NCBI RefSeq assembly: GCF_002210425.1
Contig: NZ_MWQK01000001.1
Location: forward strand, 248,001 to 312,000
From: Fibrobacter sp. UWB2
GTDB lineage: Bacteria; Fibrobacterota; Fibrobacteria; Fibrobacterales; Fibrobacteraceae
Direction: 5' to 3'
DNA length: 64,000 bases
Shown here: one piece after another, positions 8,304 through 16,627 of the stretch
Numbering within the stretch: the stretch's first letter is position 1
Layout of the letters: every line of letters starts with the position of its first letter
Notes under the pieces: generated by a model
What the model saw: the letters and a program-made list of their open reading frames with translations, nothing else
Database searches by the model: none
What the model was told of the DNA's origin: nothing
Translations under genes and position numbers: made by a program

Positions 8304-9614
8304 ATGAATACGCTATTGAATTTCGACAGCGAGCATTTGTGGCACCCGTATGCTGCGCTGAAAAATACTCCCGCAAGATTCCTTGCAATGTCGGCTCACG
8401 GAACGACGATTGAAACCGCCGACGGATTGAAACTGATTGATGCCGTATCGAGCTGGTGGTGCATGGCTCACGGGCATAACGCTCCTGAAATTGTTGAAGC
8501 GATTCGCAAGCAAAGCGAAAAGATGTGCCACGTGATGTTCGGCGGTTTTACGCATGAGCCCGCAATTGAATTGGGTGAGAAGTTAGTGAACTTTTTGCCC
8601 GAGGGCTTGAACAAGATTTTCTTTGCTGATTCGGGAAGCATCGCCGTGGAATGCGCCGCCAAGATGGCGGTGCAGTACCAGCATTCGCTGGGTCGCCCGG
8701 AGCGCTGTAAGTTGGTCGCCTTGAAGGGCGGCTACCACGGCGATACGGCAGGCGCAATGGCTTTGAGCGATCCTGACGGTATGCATGTGCTTTTCCGCGG
8801 AATCATGCCGCATCATTACTTTGCGGAACGCCCGAATTGCCGTTTTGATAGCGCTTGGGACGATAGCGATTTTGCATCGATGGAACGCGTTGTCGAAGAG
8901 CATAAAAATGAAATTGCGGCCGTCATTTGCGAGCCTGTTTTCCAGGGCGGAAACGGCATGTGGCTTTATAATGCAGGTTACCTCAAGCGACTCCGCGAGC
9001 TTTGCGACCGCTATGGCATCTTGCTTATTTTGGATGAAATTGCTTCGGGATTTTACCGCACAGGCCCGCGATTTGCGATGATTCATGCGGGTATAAAGCC
9101 GGACATTATGTGCATCGGCAAGGCGCTTACAGGCGGTAGCATTACGATGGCCGCTTGTGTTGCATCCGAAAAGGTCGCTGACTCGATTACGAATAGCAAG
9201 ATCCCAGCGTTTATGCATGGCCCGACGTACATGGCAAACCCGCTAGCGTGTGCGGCTGGGATTGCTTCGCTTTCGTTGTTTGAAAGTCGCGATTATGCAT
9301 CAAGCGTGGCTCGGATTGAAAAGCGCTTAAAGGCGAATTTGGAACCGCTCCGTTCGCTTGAAAATGCGGCGGACGTGCGTGTGCTCGGTGCAATTGGCGT
9401 TTTGGAACTCAAGGCAAAGCCAAGTGCAGACGATATTTTGAAAGTCATCAAGGAAACTGGCGTGTGGCTACGTCCGTTCTGCAATTACGTCTATACGATG
9501 CCGCCGTTCATCACGAGCGATGCTGAAGTGGACCGCATTTGCGAAGCGATTAAGATGATTGGAAAATGCGAACCTGCGCCGATTGTGGATGGCGAGGACG
9601 AATTCCACGAGTAA
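8304..9614 (+). CDS. bioA: Adenosylmethionine-8-amino-7-oxononanoate aminotransferase
   Basis: BioA is a PLP enzyme that converts 8-amino-7-oxononanoate to 7,8-diaminononanoate using S-adenosylmethionine as amino donor, the third biotin step. From the ATG at 8304 the protein has 436 residues, normal for the family. Diagnostic segments are LWHPYAAL, IDAVSSWWCMAHGH, FFADSGSIAVECAAKMA and LILDEIASGFYRTG, plus GKALTGGSITMAA with the PLP Lys. An in-frame ATG 72 bases upstream lies before the promoter element and is unlikely to be used. A terminator follows, so bioA is separate from the bioW-bioF-bioD cluster. Confidence 0.95.
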   Translation: MNTLLNFDSEHLWHPYAALKNTPARFLAMSAHGTTIETADGLKLIDAVSSWWCMAHGHNAPEIVEAIRKQSEKMCHVMFGGFTHEPAIELGEKLVNFLPEGLNKIFFADSGSIAVECAAKMAVQYQHSLGRPERCKLVALKGGYHGDTAGAMALSDPDGMHVLFRGIMPHHYFAERPNCRFDSAWDDSDFASMERVVEEHKNEIAAVICEPVFQGGNGMWLYNAGYLKRLRELCDRYGILLILDEIASGFYRTGPRFAMIHAGIKPDIMCIGKALTGGSITMAACVASEKVADSITNSKIPAFMHGPTYMANPLACAAGIASLSLFESRDYASSVARIEKRLKANLEPLRSLENAADVRVLGAIGVLELKAKPSADDILKVIKETGVWLRPFCNYVYTMPPFITSDAEVDRICEAIKMIGKCEPAPIVDGEDEFHE

Positions 9615-9621
9615 ATACAAC

Positions 9622-10935
9622 TTAAATTTTTTCTTCAAACGGAACTAAGGTCACACAGTTCCGTTTTTTCTTTGATACGTAGAGCGCCTTGTCGGCAAAG
9701 GAGAGCATGTCTGAAACAATTCCGTCTCCGAATGTTCCGCCAAAGCTCATTGTTAACTTTACATCAGGGTAATCTTGCAGTTTAATTTTTTCTGCCCGAG
9801 CGCGCATCTGTTCAAGTCTGTTTCTCAGCACTTCATGAGTAATACCCTTGAACGAGATTAAAAATTCGTCGCCACCATAACGTACTACACGGTCCAAATT
9901 ACGAACAGATGAATTCAGTATCGATGCAACGGCAGCAAGGGCGGCATCACCACACTGGTGGCCGTAATTGTCATTAACATCTTTGAAAAAGTCAATATCA
10001 GCCATTACGACGGCTTGACTATTACGCGATGATAGTTTATCATCAAAATACTTGCGGTTCATCACTTGAGTCAACGAATCCCTGTAGATTTTATCGTTTA
10101 TTTCCGTGATTTCGTTATTTTTGTCGGTGAAACCGAACACGGTTGTTTCTTCGCCGGTTCGCACAATTTTCATTTCAACATATTGGCCGACTTCGTTGTG
10201 GAAAATTTTTGACAAACTATTTCCGACTGGCAAGTATTCCTTAATATAGGACTCATCAGCCACTTCTCGGATACTTTTTCGATCCTCTTCGTGTACAACC
10301 GTATTGATAAGTTTTTCAACAAGGATCTTGAACGGAGGCGGTTCTTTCATGAAGCCAAGAGCACTTTTGATTCGATCGCTTGTGCGGAAAAATTCCACCT
10401 TTTCTGTGACAAAATCAACTCCGACTACAGAGGCGTATCCGTTCATGAGCGCATTGATCATATTTTGTTGTTTGCGGTTCTGCTCCAAGAGCTCTTTCTC
10501 TTGTTCCAGCTTTGTCATTTGCGCATTCACGTTTTCGACAACGTACAGGACTCGACGTAGTGGCTTGTCATCACCAACGCGTACAAACATTGCCTTACTC
10601 CAACCGTGAATTTTCCCGTGAAAAATTTCGGAAATAACATTTGCATTCTTCATGCGTTCCGACAATGTTGAAAGGATCGTAAAATTCTTGATGGTTGAAA
10701 CGCTTTCTGGGCATGCAAGGTTCACCATGATATTGGTAATACTTTCTTGCAGGGTATCTGCATTTTTCATAAACTTATCGATGAACTCGTTCGTCTTGAT
10801 AGGGAACGCGGTCATATTCTCAAGATCGAGTACATGCATCGAAATGTACAGTTCAGTTGTGGCGTAAGTTATAGCTGTGAAAAACTCCGCAGAGTCCACA
10901 GGAAAGTCCGCGATAAACTTTTTGCAATCACCCAT
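9622..10935 (-). CDS. GGDEF diguanylate cyclase
   Basis: The protein makes cyclic di-GMP from two GTP. The C-terminal GGDEF domain (last about 165 residues) has the metal and GTP motifs DSLTQVMNRKYFD, ADIDFFKDVNDNYGH and the active-site YGGDEF. The product-inhibition I-site RNLD stands exactly five residues before GGDEF, so the enzyme is predicted to be catalytically competent and feedback-controlled. The N-terminal 270 residues have no transmembrane segment. They contain a coiled-coil region (NAQMTKLEQEKELLEQ) and a probable PAS-like sensor. The ATG at 10935 is preferred over a TTG four codons upstream. It is convergent with bioA and unrelated to biotin synthesis. Confidence 0.92.
   Translation of the reverse strand: MGDCKKFIADFPVDSAEFFTAITYATTELYISMHVLDLENMTAFPIKTNEFIDKFMKNADTLQESITNIMVNLACPESVSTIKNFTILSTLSERMKNANVISEIFHGKIHGWSKAMFVRVGDDKPLRRVLYVVENVNAQMTKLEQEKELLEQNRKQQNMINALMNGYASVVGVDFVTEKVEFFRTSDRIKSALGFMKEPPPFKILVEKLINTVVHEEDRKSIREVADESYIKEYLPVGNSLSKIFHNEVGQYVEMKIVRTGEETTVFGFTDKNNEITEINDKIYRDSLTQVMNRKYFDDKLSSRNSQAVVMADIDFFKDVNDNYGHQCGDAALAAVASILNSSVRNLDRVVRYGGDEFLISFKGITHEVLRNRLEQMRARAEKIKLQDYPDVKLTMSFGGTFGDGIVSDMLSFADKALYVSKKKRNCVTLVPFEEKI
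9639..9670 (+). terminator. bioA terminator inside the 3' end of the convergent gene
   Basis: ACGGAACT and AGTTCCGT form an 8-bp stem around a 10-nt loop followed by TTTTTTC. It lies within the last codons of the converging diguanylate cyclase gene, so one stretch serves as both coding sequence and terminator. Confidence 0.75.
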
Positions 10936-11044
10936 ATCAGTTACCAAGAAAAGTCATTACTCCCGTTACTAGTAAAAATATATTCATTTCAATGAAAACG
11001 ATAAGACCTTTTTTCTAAATTGTGGCGCGTAAAAGAAGGCTCTT

Positions 11045-11815
11045 ATGGATTACTACAGTTTAAAAATGCGAGCCTCGCAGCATGTTGGCGAAGGCGAAAA
11101 CTCCCATGAACAGCATATTTCCGGTGCTGAACGTATTGTTGGTCGTGATTCCGTGGAAGCTGTGTGTGCGGCGATGGTGCGCCGTGCGATGAATCATTCC
11201 AAGGGCGACCCGGATTTTATCAATGTGAAAATTGAAAAGGTTCACGAAAGCGATATTCAGGTCTTGAAATCGCTCCATGTAACGCGAGTGGATGTGGAAA
11301 CGTGGCAGGAAGGGTTGGAGAAGGCTTTTGGCTTGATTACGCCGCTGATGGGCTCCGGTTGTGGACTGCGCGAAAAATTGCAGGATCTTCTGCGGGAGAC
11401 GTTCCCGATGCGCGGGGCGATGCTTTACGACATTGCGACGGGAAACCGCCTGGAACCAGACCACGAACGCGGTGTCCGTGCAACGTATATGGATGCGCTC
11501 CATTCGAGCGAAGTCGATGGATGCAAGAATCATTTCAACGAAGCGATTGTCCTTGCGACCAAGGTGGCGAATGCACCGGGTATGGTGGCGGAATTCTGCG
11601 TAAGCGATGACCCGAATTATGTGACAGGCTATGTCGCGAGCAAGGAACTCGGCTATGTTCGCGTCATGAAAATGAAGGAAATGGGCGACGAAAACGGAGG
11701 CCGCATTTTCTTGTTTGATTCTCGAAAAGCCTCCGCCGAAGAATGCATCGAGTATTTGCAAAAGAAGAAAGTGCTCGTGGATGTCGCCGCGTGTCATCCT
11801 GAGCGAAGGGCGTAG
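11045..11815 (+). CDS. bioW: 6-carboxyhexanoate-CoA ligase (pimeloyl-CoA synthetase)
   Basis: BioW activates pimelate to pimeloyl-CoA with ATP, the entry to the BioW-type biotin pathway. The start YYSLKMRASQ and the HISGAERIV motif (about residues 25-33) are diagnostic, and the 256-residue length fits. The last seven residues (CHPERRA) are encoded by a dispersed hairpin repeat, so the native C-terminus has been replaced or extended by repeat DNA. The gene is followed after 30 nt by bioF, then bioD. A TAAATTGTG element about 28 nt upstream is a probable promoter. Confidence 0.94.
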   Translation: MDYYSLKMRASQHVGEGENSHEQHISGAERIVGRDSVEAVCAAMVRRAMNHSKGDPDFINVKIEKVHESDIQVLKSLHVTRVDVETWQEGLEKAFGLITPLMGSGCGLREKLQDLLRETFPMRGAMLYDIATGNRLEPDHERGVRATYMDALHSSEVDGCKNHFNEAIVLATKVANAPGMVAEFCVSDDPNYVTGYVASKELGYVRVMKMKEMGDENGGRIFLFDSRKASAEECIEYLQKKKVLVDVAACHPERRA

Positions 11816-11833
11816 CCCGAAGTCGAAGGATCC
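11792..11833 (+). repeat. Dispersed hairpin repeat (GTCATCCTGAGC family)
   Basis: The sequence starts TGTCATCCTGAGCGAAG, contains GGGCGTAGCCC as an internal hairpin, and ends GTCGAAGGATCC. Related copies are at 14691-14724, 33772-33816 and 53918-53945. This copy overlaps the bioW 3' end and supplies its stop codon. Confidence 0.85.
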
Positions 11834-11845
11834 AAGGCTTTTTGT

Positions 11846-13051
11846 ATGAACGAACGAATTTTAGACTTTTTCACGAAAGATGCGCTTGAAACGGCGCGTG
11901 CGAACAATACGTACCGCACGTTGCGTCACATCTCGTCGCCAGAAGCATCGCATGTGACGATTGCGGGTAAGGATACTGTTTTGCTCGCTTCGAATTCTTA
12001 CTTGGATTTGGCGAATATTTCCGAACTCAAGCAGGCGATGGCAGATGCGGTCCTTGAATGGGGTACGGGGAGCGGTGGCGCCCGCCTCACGACCGGCAAC
12101 AAGACTCCGCACGATGAACTCGAAGAGTTTATTGCAAAGTTCAAAGGCGAAGAGGCAGCTATCGCGTTCAATACGGGCTACATGGCGAACGTGGGTACGA
12201 TTTCTGCGTTGTGCGGCAAGAACGATTTTATTTTCAGCGACGAACTGAACCACGCAAGCATCATTGATGGCATTCGTCTTTCGCGTGCAAAATGCTTTGT
12301 GTACAAGCACAATGACATGGCGGATTTGGAACGCGCGATTGAAGAGGCTAAGGCTGAGTTCTGCGCACGTGAAAAGTTCGCGGAAAACGCAGTCTTGAAT
12401 TTCCGTGGTCTCATTGTGACCGACGCTGTTTTCAGCATGGATGGCGATTTGGCGAACTTGCCGGAACTCTTGCAGATTGCGAAAGCGCATGGCGTGTTGC
12501 TCATGATTGATGAGGCGCATGCCACGGGCGTCCTTGGGCGCACGGGGCGCGGACTTGCGGAACATTACAATTGTGAACATGCCGATGTGACCGTCGGGAC
12601 TTTGAGCAAGGCCGTGGCCGCCGAAGGCGGCTTTGTCGCCGGTTTCAAGCAGTTGATTGAATTCTTGAAAAACAAGTCTCGCAGTTTCATTTTCACGACA
12701 GCGATGGCCCCTGCGGTAGCGGCGGCTGCACTCCGCAATTTGCAGTTCATTGATGCGCATCCGGAACGTGTTCAGCAATTGCGTGACAACGTGAAATTCT
12801 TTTGCGATGCTTTGCGCTTGCATGGGTTGCAAGTTTCGCAGACGGAATCGGCGATTATCCCGATTATCATTGGGGATGAAGCGAAGGCTTTGCGGATTTC
12901 GGAAACGCTCCAGAATGAGGGCGTCTTGATCCCTGCAATCCGTTATCCGACGGTTGCAAAAGGGCAGGCACGCTTACGCGCTAGCCTCATGGCAACGCAT
13001 ACAAAAGAAGAACTTGAATTTGCTGCAGCAAAAATTGCGGAGGCGATATGA
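11846..13051 (+). CDS. bioF: 8-amino-7-oxononanoate synthase
   Basis: BioF is a PLP enzyme that condenses pimeloyl-CoA with alanine to 8-amino-7-oxononanoate. The 401-residue protein has the alpha-oxoamine synthase motifs LASNSYLDLA, GSGGARLTTGN, FNTGYMANVG, DELNHASIIDGI, IDEAHATGVLG and GTLSKAVAAEGG, the last holding the Schiff-base Lys. It follows bioW with a dispersed repeat in the gap and overlaps bioD by four bases (ATGA), which points to translational coupling. Confidence 0.95.
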   Translation: MNERILDFFTKDALETARANNTYRTLRHISSPEASHVTIAGKDTVLLASNSYLDLANISELKQAMADAVLEWGTGSGGARLTTGNKTPHDELEEFIAKFKGEEAAIAFNTGYMANVGTISALCGKNDFIFSDELNHASIIDGIRLSRAKCFVYKHNDMADLERAIEEAKAEFCAREKFAENAVLNFRGLIVTDAVFSMDGDLANLPELLQIAKAHGVLLMIDEAHATGVLGRTGRGLAEHYNCEHADVTVGTLSKAVAAEGGFVAGFKQLIEFLKNKSRSFIFTTAMAPAVAAAALRNLQFIDAHPERVQQLRDNVKFFCDALRLHGLQVSQTESAIIPIIIGDEAKALRISETLQNEGVLIPAIRYPTVAKGQARLRASLMATHTKEELEFAAAKIAEAI

Positions 13052-13713
13052 GCAAAGGTTATTTCGTTACGGCGACGGGTACGGATGTCGGTAAAACTTT
13101 TATCACGGGTCTTTTGGTGAAAAAATGGCGCGATTCCGGCATTGACGCGGGCTATTACAAGGCGGCTCTTAGTGGTGCTGAACTCCGTGATGGCAAGTGG
13201 ATTGCGGGCGACGCTGATTACGTCAAGCGCATTGCAGGTCTCCCGGACTCGCAAGAACAGCTCGTCAGTTACGTTTACAAAGAGGCGGTTTCTCCGCATC
13301 TGGCCGCACAAAAAGAAGGCAATCCCGTTGAGCTTTCTAAAGTTCAGGCGGACTTTAACGCAGCCTGCTCCCGCCACGAATTCATCTTTGCCGAAGGTAG
13401 CGGGGGAATCATTTGCCCCATCCGCTATGATGACCAGAAAATTTTCCTCGAAGATATCATCAAGACGCTCAAGCTTCCGCTGCTTATCGTAACGACGGCT
13501 GCACTCGGCTCCATCAACGCTTGCGTGCTCACTATAGAATACGCTCGCAGCCGTGGCCTTTCCATCCGTGGAATTATCGTGAACCGTTACGGCTGTAGCG
13601 GCAATTTTGAAATGGAAGATGACAATATCCGCATGATGCAGGACTTGACAGGGCTTGAAATTCTTGCAAAAGTCAAGGAAGGCGACAGCGATTTAGGCGT
13701 CGATACGTTTTAA
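13048..13713 (+). CDS. bioD: Dethiobiotin synthetase
   Basis: BioD uses ATP and CO2 to close the ureido ring of diaminononanoate. The P-loop TGTDVGKTFITG is at residues 9-20, and the substrate region YKAALSGAEL and the acidic motif AEGSGGIICPI follow. The 221-residue length is normal. The final residues (KEGDSDLGVDTF) reappear, slightly diverged, 2.8 kb downstream at 16531-16566. That copy seems to be a displaced older 3' end. No bioB is present in this window. Confidence 0.95.
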   Translation: MSKGYFVTATGTDVGKTFITGLLVKKWRDSGIDAGYYKAALSGAELRDGKWIAGDADYVKRIAGLPDSQEQLVSYVYKEAVSPHLAAQKEGNPVELSKVQADFNAACSRHEFIFAEGSGGIICPIRYDDQKIFLEDIIKTLKLPLLIVTTAALGSINACVLTIEYARSRGLSIRGIIVNRYGCSGNFEMEDDNIRMMQDLTGLEILAKVKEGDSDLGVDTF

Positions 13714-13752
13714 TGTTAGGATATTCCGACACCATGTCGGAATAACGCAAGG

Positions 13753-13783
13753 AAGGCGGATACAATCCGCCTTAATATTTTTA
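13753..13783. terminator. Terminator between bioD and the first FISUMP gene
   Basis: AAGGCGGAT and ATCCGCCTT pair around ACA, followed by AATATTTTTAT. A second perfect hairpin (ATTCCGACA with TGTCGGAAT) stands just upstream at about 13723-13743. Confidence 0.8.
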
Positions 13784-13791
13784 TAAGGAAA

Positions 13792-14904
13792 CTATTCTAG
13801 CTTTACGCAACGAATAGATACGCCTTCCAATTTCGAGCCTGCTGAATTTTTAGCAGGAGATTCTTCACCCAACTTCGAAACAAGTGCTGAATTAACAATT
13901 GTCAATGAGGTGCCGCCATATTCTTGCGGATAATTCCAAATAGCAAAATTTGCTAATGATTCAAATGCTCCTTTTTCAGTTCTATACCCCGCACCAATCA
14001 AAGAAAATCCACTTGTATTAGTTCCATTAAAACATTGAGAACGCAAACCGCTTATTCCCTCATCATATTTATCTTCGTATTGGCGTATAATTACATAATC
14101 ATCCCATGTAAAAAGTCGCCAACCTTCAGGGCATATTCCTCGATGTTTTTCTTGTATTAAATCCGTGCAACTTTCGGTATTGCAACGACTCGGTAGTTGC
14201 ATCATTTCCGCCCATTGGTAAAGCCCACCAAATCGATCACAATAGGTTGTGTCGTTGTTATAGCAATAGCGTTCAATTTTTGCATCATCATTTTGGTCAT
14301 TTTCACCAGAAACCATTTCACCGATATTTAAATTTTCAGCCATAACAGTTACAGATTTTCCAGTTTTTGATGAAACTGCGGTATAGTAGTAATAACTGCG
14401 ACCATTACGCGTATCGGTAAAAGTCTTATAATCATTTTTATGAACGTTCCAGTTTCCTGCAAGGCATGTATCATGAGCATATGGTTTATACTCAATACCA
14501 CTAGATACGTCATTGTTTAGACTCGAAGATGAAGAAATCTTTTGACTAGAGCTAGACTCAACTTTTTTACTTGAGCTTGAGGCCGAGACAGAAGAAGAGG
14601 ATGCAACCTTTGCAGACGATGATGAAGACGTTGCCTTCGCCGACGAAGAGGACACTTTCGAAGAACTGCTACTAGATTGCTTACTGTTACTGGATCCTTC
14701 GCGGCTATCGCCGCTCTGGATGACGGAACTGCTGCTCCGGATGACACTAGACGATGACGACTTCTTAACGCTGGAACTAGATGGCGATCCCGGAACGGAA
14801 TCCGGGATGACTTCAGAAGGGGATGTTCCGCTGTCGCCGCCACAAGCGATGAGGGCTACAGATAGTAAAATGGACGCAATAATGCTGTACTTGAAATTTC
14901 TCAT
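13792..14904 (-). CDS. FISUMP-domain lipoprotein, copy 1
   Basis: A lipoprotein signal (lipobox LIAC, then GGDSG) is followed by a polyserine linker of about 110 residues. The Fibrobacter succinogenes major paralogous domain (TIGR02145 type) then covers the last 210 residues. Domain signatures are VTVMAENLNIG, YCYNNDTTYCDRFGGLYQWAEMMQLP, GICPEGWRLFTWDDY and FSLIGAGYRTEKGAF. The function of the domain is not established; it is a surface-exposed module in many Fibrobacter proteins. The ATG at 14904 is chosen because the signal peptide begins there. The linker contains dispersed-repeat sequence translated in frame. A close paralog lies at 16628-17800, including matching upstream DNA. Confidence 0.88.
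   Translation of the reverse strand: MRNFKYSIIASILLSVALIACGGDSGTSPSEVIPDSVPGSPSSSSVKKSSSSSVIRSSSSVIQSGDSREGSSNSKQSSSSSSKVSSSSAKATSSSSSAKVASSSSVSASSSSKKVESSSSQKISSSSSLNNDVSSGIEYKPYAHDTCLAGNWNVHKNDYKTFTDTRNGRSYYYYTAVSSKTGKSVTVMAENLNIGEMVSGENDQNDDAKIERYCYNNDTTYCDRFGGLYQWAEMMQLPSRCNTESCTDLIQEKHRGICPEGWRLFTWDDYVIIRQYEDKYDEGISGLRSQCFNGTNTSGFSLIGAGYRTEKGAFESLANFAIWNYPQEYGGTSLTIVNSALVSKLGEESPAKNSAGSKLEGVSIRCVKLE
14691..14724 (-). repeat. Dispersed repeat translated within the FISUMP linker
   Basis: On the minus strand this reads GTCATCCAGAGC, then GGCGATAGCC as the hairpin, then GCGAAGGATCCAG. It is a near copy of the intergenic repeat at 11792 and 53918. It encodes VIQSGDSREGSS inside the serine linker. 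Confidence 0.75.
14783..14811 (-). repeat. Hairpin repeat (GTCATnCCGG family) translated within the FISUMP linker
   Basis: GATCCCGG and CCGGGATGAC arms enclose a short loop. The matching element in the paralog is at 17583-17610. It encodes VIPDSVPGSP in an otherwise serine-rich tract. Confidence 0.7.
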
Positions 14905-14994
14905 TCTAAACCTCGTCCATATACCCAATTGCGCTGCAATATAGATAAATACAGATGCTTTATCACCTGTCATGCGTAAAATAGGAATCTTCTC

Positions 14995-15057
14995 TTGCTT
15001 TTTTGCTAAAAATAATGTATAATAACTACCAAATCGTGATTTACTAAATCGTGATTT
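14995..15057 (+). promoter_or_regulatory. Promoter with tandem palindromic operators before the DUF234 ATPase
   Basis: TTGCTT at 14995-15000 and TATAAT at 15018-15023 are spaced by 17 bp, a classical sigma70 layout. Directly downstream, AAATCGTGATTT occurs twice (15031-15042 and 15046-15057). Each copy is a near-perfect palindrome, and the two are 15 bp apart start to start. The position suits repression by steric block, possibly autoregulation by the ATPase protein itself. Confidence 0.65.
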
Positions 15058-15084
15058 GGTAAATTACAAAACGAAGGGTAGAAT

Positions 15085-16530
15085 ATGTTCATTGGCAGAA
15101 AACAGGAATTGCAATTTCTTGAAGACCGATACACAAGCAAAGGCGGACAATTGGTCGTGCTTTACGGCCGCAGGCGCGTAGGTAAAACGGAAACACTTCA
15201 TGAATTTTGCAAAGATAAGCCGCACGTGTTCTACTCATGCCGAGAAGTGTCCGACAAATTGCAGTTACGCAGCTTTTCTTCGAAGATGTTGCAAGAAAAA
15301 ATTCCTGCGGCGAAATATATCTCCGAATTTGACGACTGGGAAGCGGCTTTTGGCGCGGTCTCGGAGTTGCCCTACGGCAAACGTAAAAAACTGCTGATTA
15401 TCGATGAATTCCCTTACATGTGCAAGTTCAACAGCAGCGTTCCATCTGTTTTACAAAACCTTTGGGATGAACGCCTGAAAGACGAGAACATCATGATAGT
15501 CCTGTGCGGCAGCGCAATGAGTTTTATCGAAAAGGAATTGCTAGCCGAGAAAAATCCGCTTTATGGAAGGGCTACGGGAATATTCAAGATGGAACCTATG
15601 GGATTTTACGATGCAACGCAGTTTTTCCCAAAATATTCCGCCCGTGACAAGATTATCGCCTACTCTATTCTTGGCGGAATTCCGCATTATTTGCGACAAT
15701 TCGATTCGGACTTGTCTCTTGAAGAAAACATCAAGCGAAATATTCTTACTAAGGGATGCGCACTTTATAGCGAGGTAGAATTTTTACTTCGACAGGAATT
15801 ACGAGAAACAATTCTCTACAATTCCATCATTGAATCCATTGCGCTTGGGGCAACCAAGTTGAATGACATCAGCAAGAAATCGCTTATAGATGACACCTCA
15901 AAAACAAGCGTTTATCTAAAAAACTTGATAGAACTTTCTATCGTAAAACGTGAATTTTCTGTCGATGACGGCATAAAGGAAGTCGGAAATCGGAATCGCG
16001 GACTTTACCGCTTGACGGACAATTTTTTCCGTTTCTGGTACGCTTTTGTATTTACCAACTATTCTGATTTGGAAAGCGGAGATGTCGACGGCGTTTTTGA
16101 ACATGTCGTTAAGCCATCTCTGCACGAGTTTGCGTCTTTATCTTTTGAAGATGTTTGTCGTGAATTCATCCAAGAAAAGCAGAAATCAGGACTGCTACCG
16201 TTCCGTTATAAGCGGATGGGACGCTGGTGGGGCAAAACTACTGTACGCCGTGGCGATGATACAGAAGTTCAAGAAACGGAAATTGATCTGCTTGCGATAT
16301 CTGCAGATAAGGATAAGTATCTTGTAGGTGAATGCAAGTTCAAGGGCAAGCCGTTTACCTACGGTGATTTTCTCGATACGATGGTAAAGCTTTCTTTGCA
16401 AAAGGAAAAAGCAGAATTTTACTATTACCTTTTTTCAGAATCAGGCTTTGTGGAAAAACTTAGCGACGAGGCTCGCAAGAATCACAATATCCATCTTGTA
16501 AATCTTGATGATATCGTAAAGCTAAAGTAA
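15085..16530 (+). CDS. ATPase of the archaeal ATPase/DUF234 type
   Basis: The 481-residue protein has an N-terminal AAA-like ATPase: Walker A in GRRRVGKTE (near residue 29-37), Walker B LLIIDEFPY, and sensor LCGSAMSF. A winged-helix region and a C-terminal DUF234 domain follow. The C-terminal segment TEIDLLAISADKDKYLVGECKFKGKP has the E-x-D...ECK arrangement of PD-(D/E)XK nuclease folds. Proteins of this family are widespread and scattered in bacteria and archaea, often strain-variable; their function is unknown. Here the gene sits between two FISUMP paralogs and is followed by a bioD remnant, so it was probably inserted or carried by the duplication event. Confidence 0.88.
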   Translation: MFIGRKQELQFLEDRYTSKGGQLVVLYGRRRVGKTETLHEFCKDKPHVFYSCREVSDKLQLRSFSSKMLQEKIPAAKYISEFDDWEAAFGAVSELPYGKRKKLLIIDEFPYMCKFNSSVPSVLQNLWDERLKDENIMIVLCGSAMSFIEKELLAEKNPLYGRATGIFKMEPMGFYDATQFFPKYSARDKIIAYSILGGIPHYLRQFDSDLSLEENIKRNILTKGCALYSEVEFLLRQELRETILYNSIIESIALGATKLNDISKKSLIDDTSKTSVYLKNLIELSIVKREFSVDDGIKEVGNRNRGLYRLTDNFFRFWYAFVFTNYSDLESGDVDGVFEHVVKPSLHEFASLSFEDVCREFIQEKQKSGLLPFRYKRMGRWWGKTTVRRGDDTEVQETEIDLLAISADKDKYLVGECKFKGKPFTYGDFLDTMVKLSLQKEKAEFYYYLFSESGFVEKLSDEARKNHNIHLVNLDDIVKLK

Positions 16531-16566
16531 GGACGGCGACACCGATTTAGGCGTACAGGTATTTTA
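16531..16566 (+). pseudogene. Displaced remnant of a bioD 3' end
   Basis: The bases right after the ATPase stop read, in frame, KDGDTDLGVQVF and a stop. The end of bioD at 13678-13713 reads KEGDSDLGVDTF. The similarity is at codon level and substitutions are partly conservative. A terminator and a FISUMP gene follow in both places. This looks like the older end of bioD left behind when the 13714-16530 segment entered. Confidence 0.7.
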
Positions 16567-16577
16567 GAGTAACGAAA

Positions 16578-16611
16578 ACGAACTCCCACCCATGGGAGTT
16601 CGTTATTTTTA
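16578..16611. terminator. Terminator between the ATPase region and FISUMP copy 2
   Basis: ACGAACTCCCA and TGGGAGTTCGT form a long stem around CCCA, followed by TATTTTTAT. It can act on both strands. Confidence 0.85.
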
Positions 16612-16627
16612 TACTCACTAATGAGTT

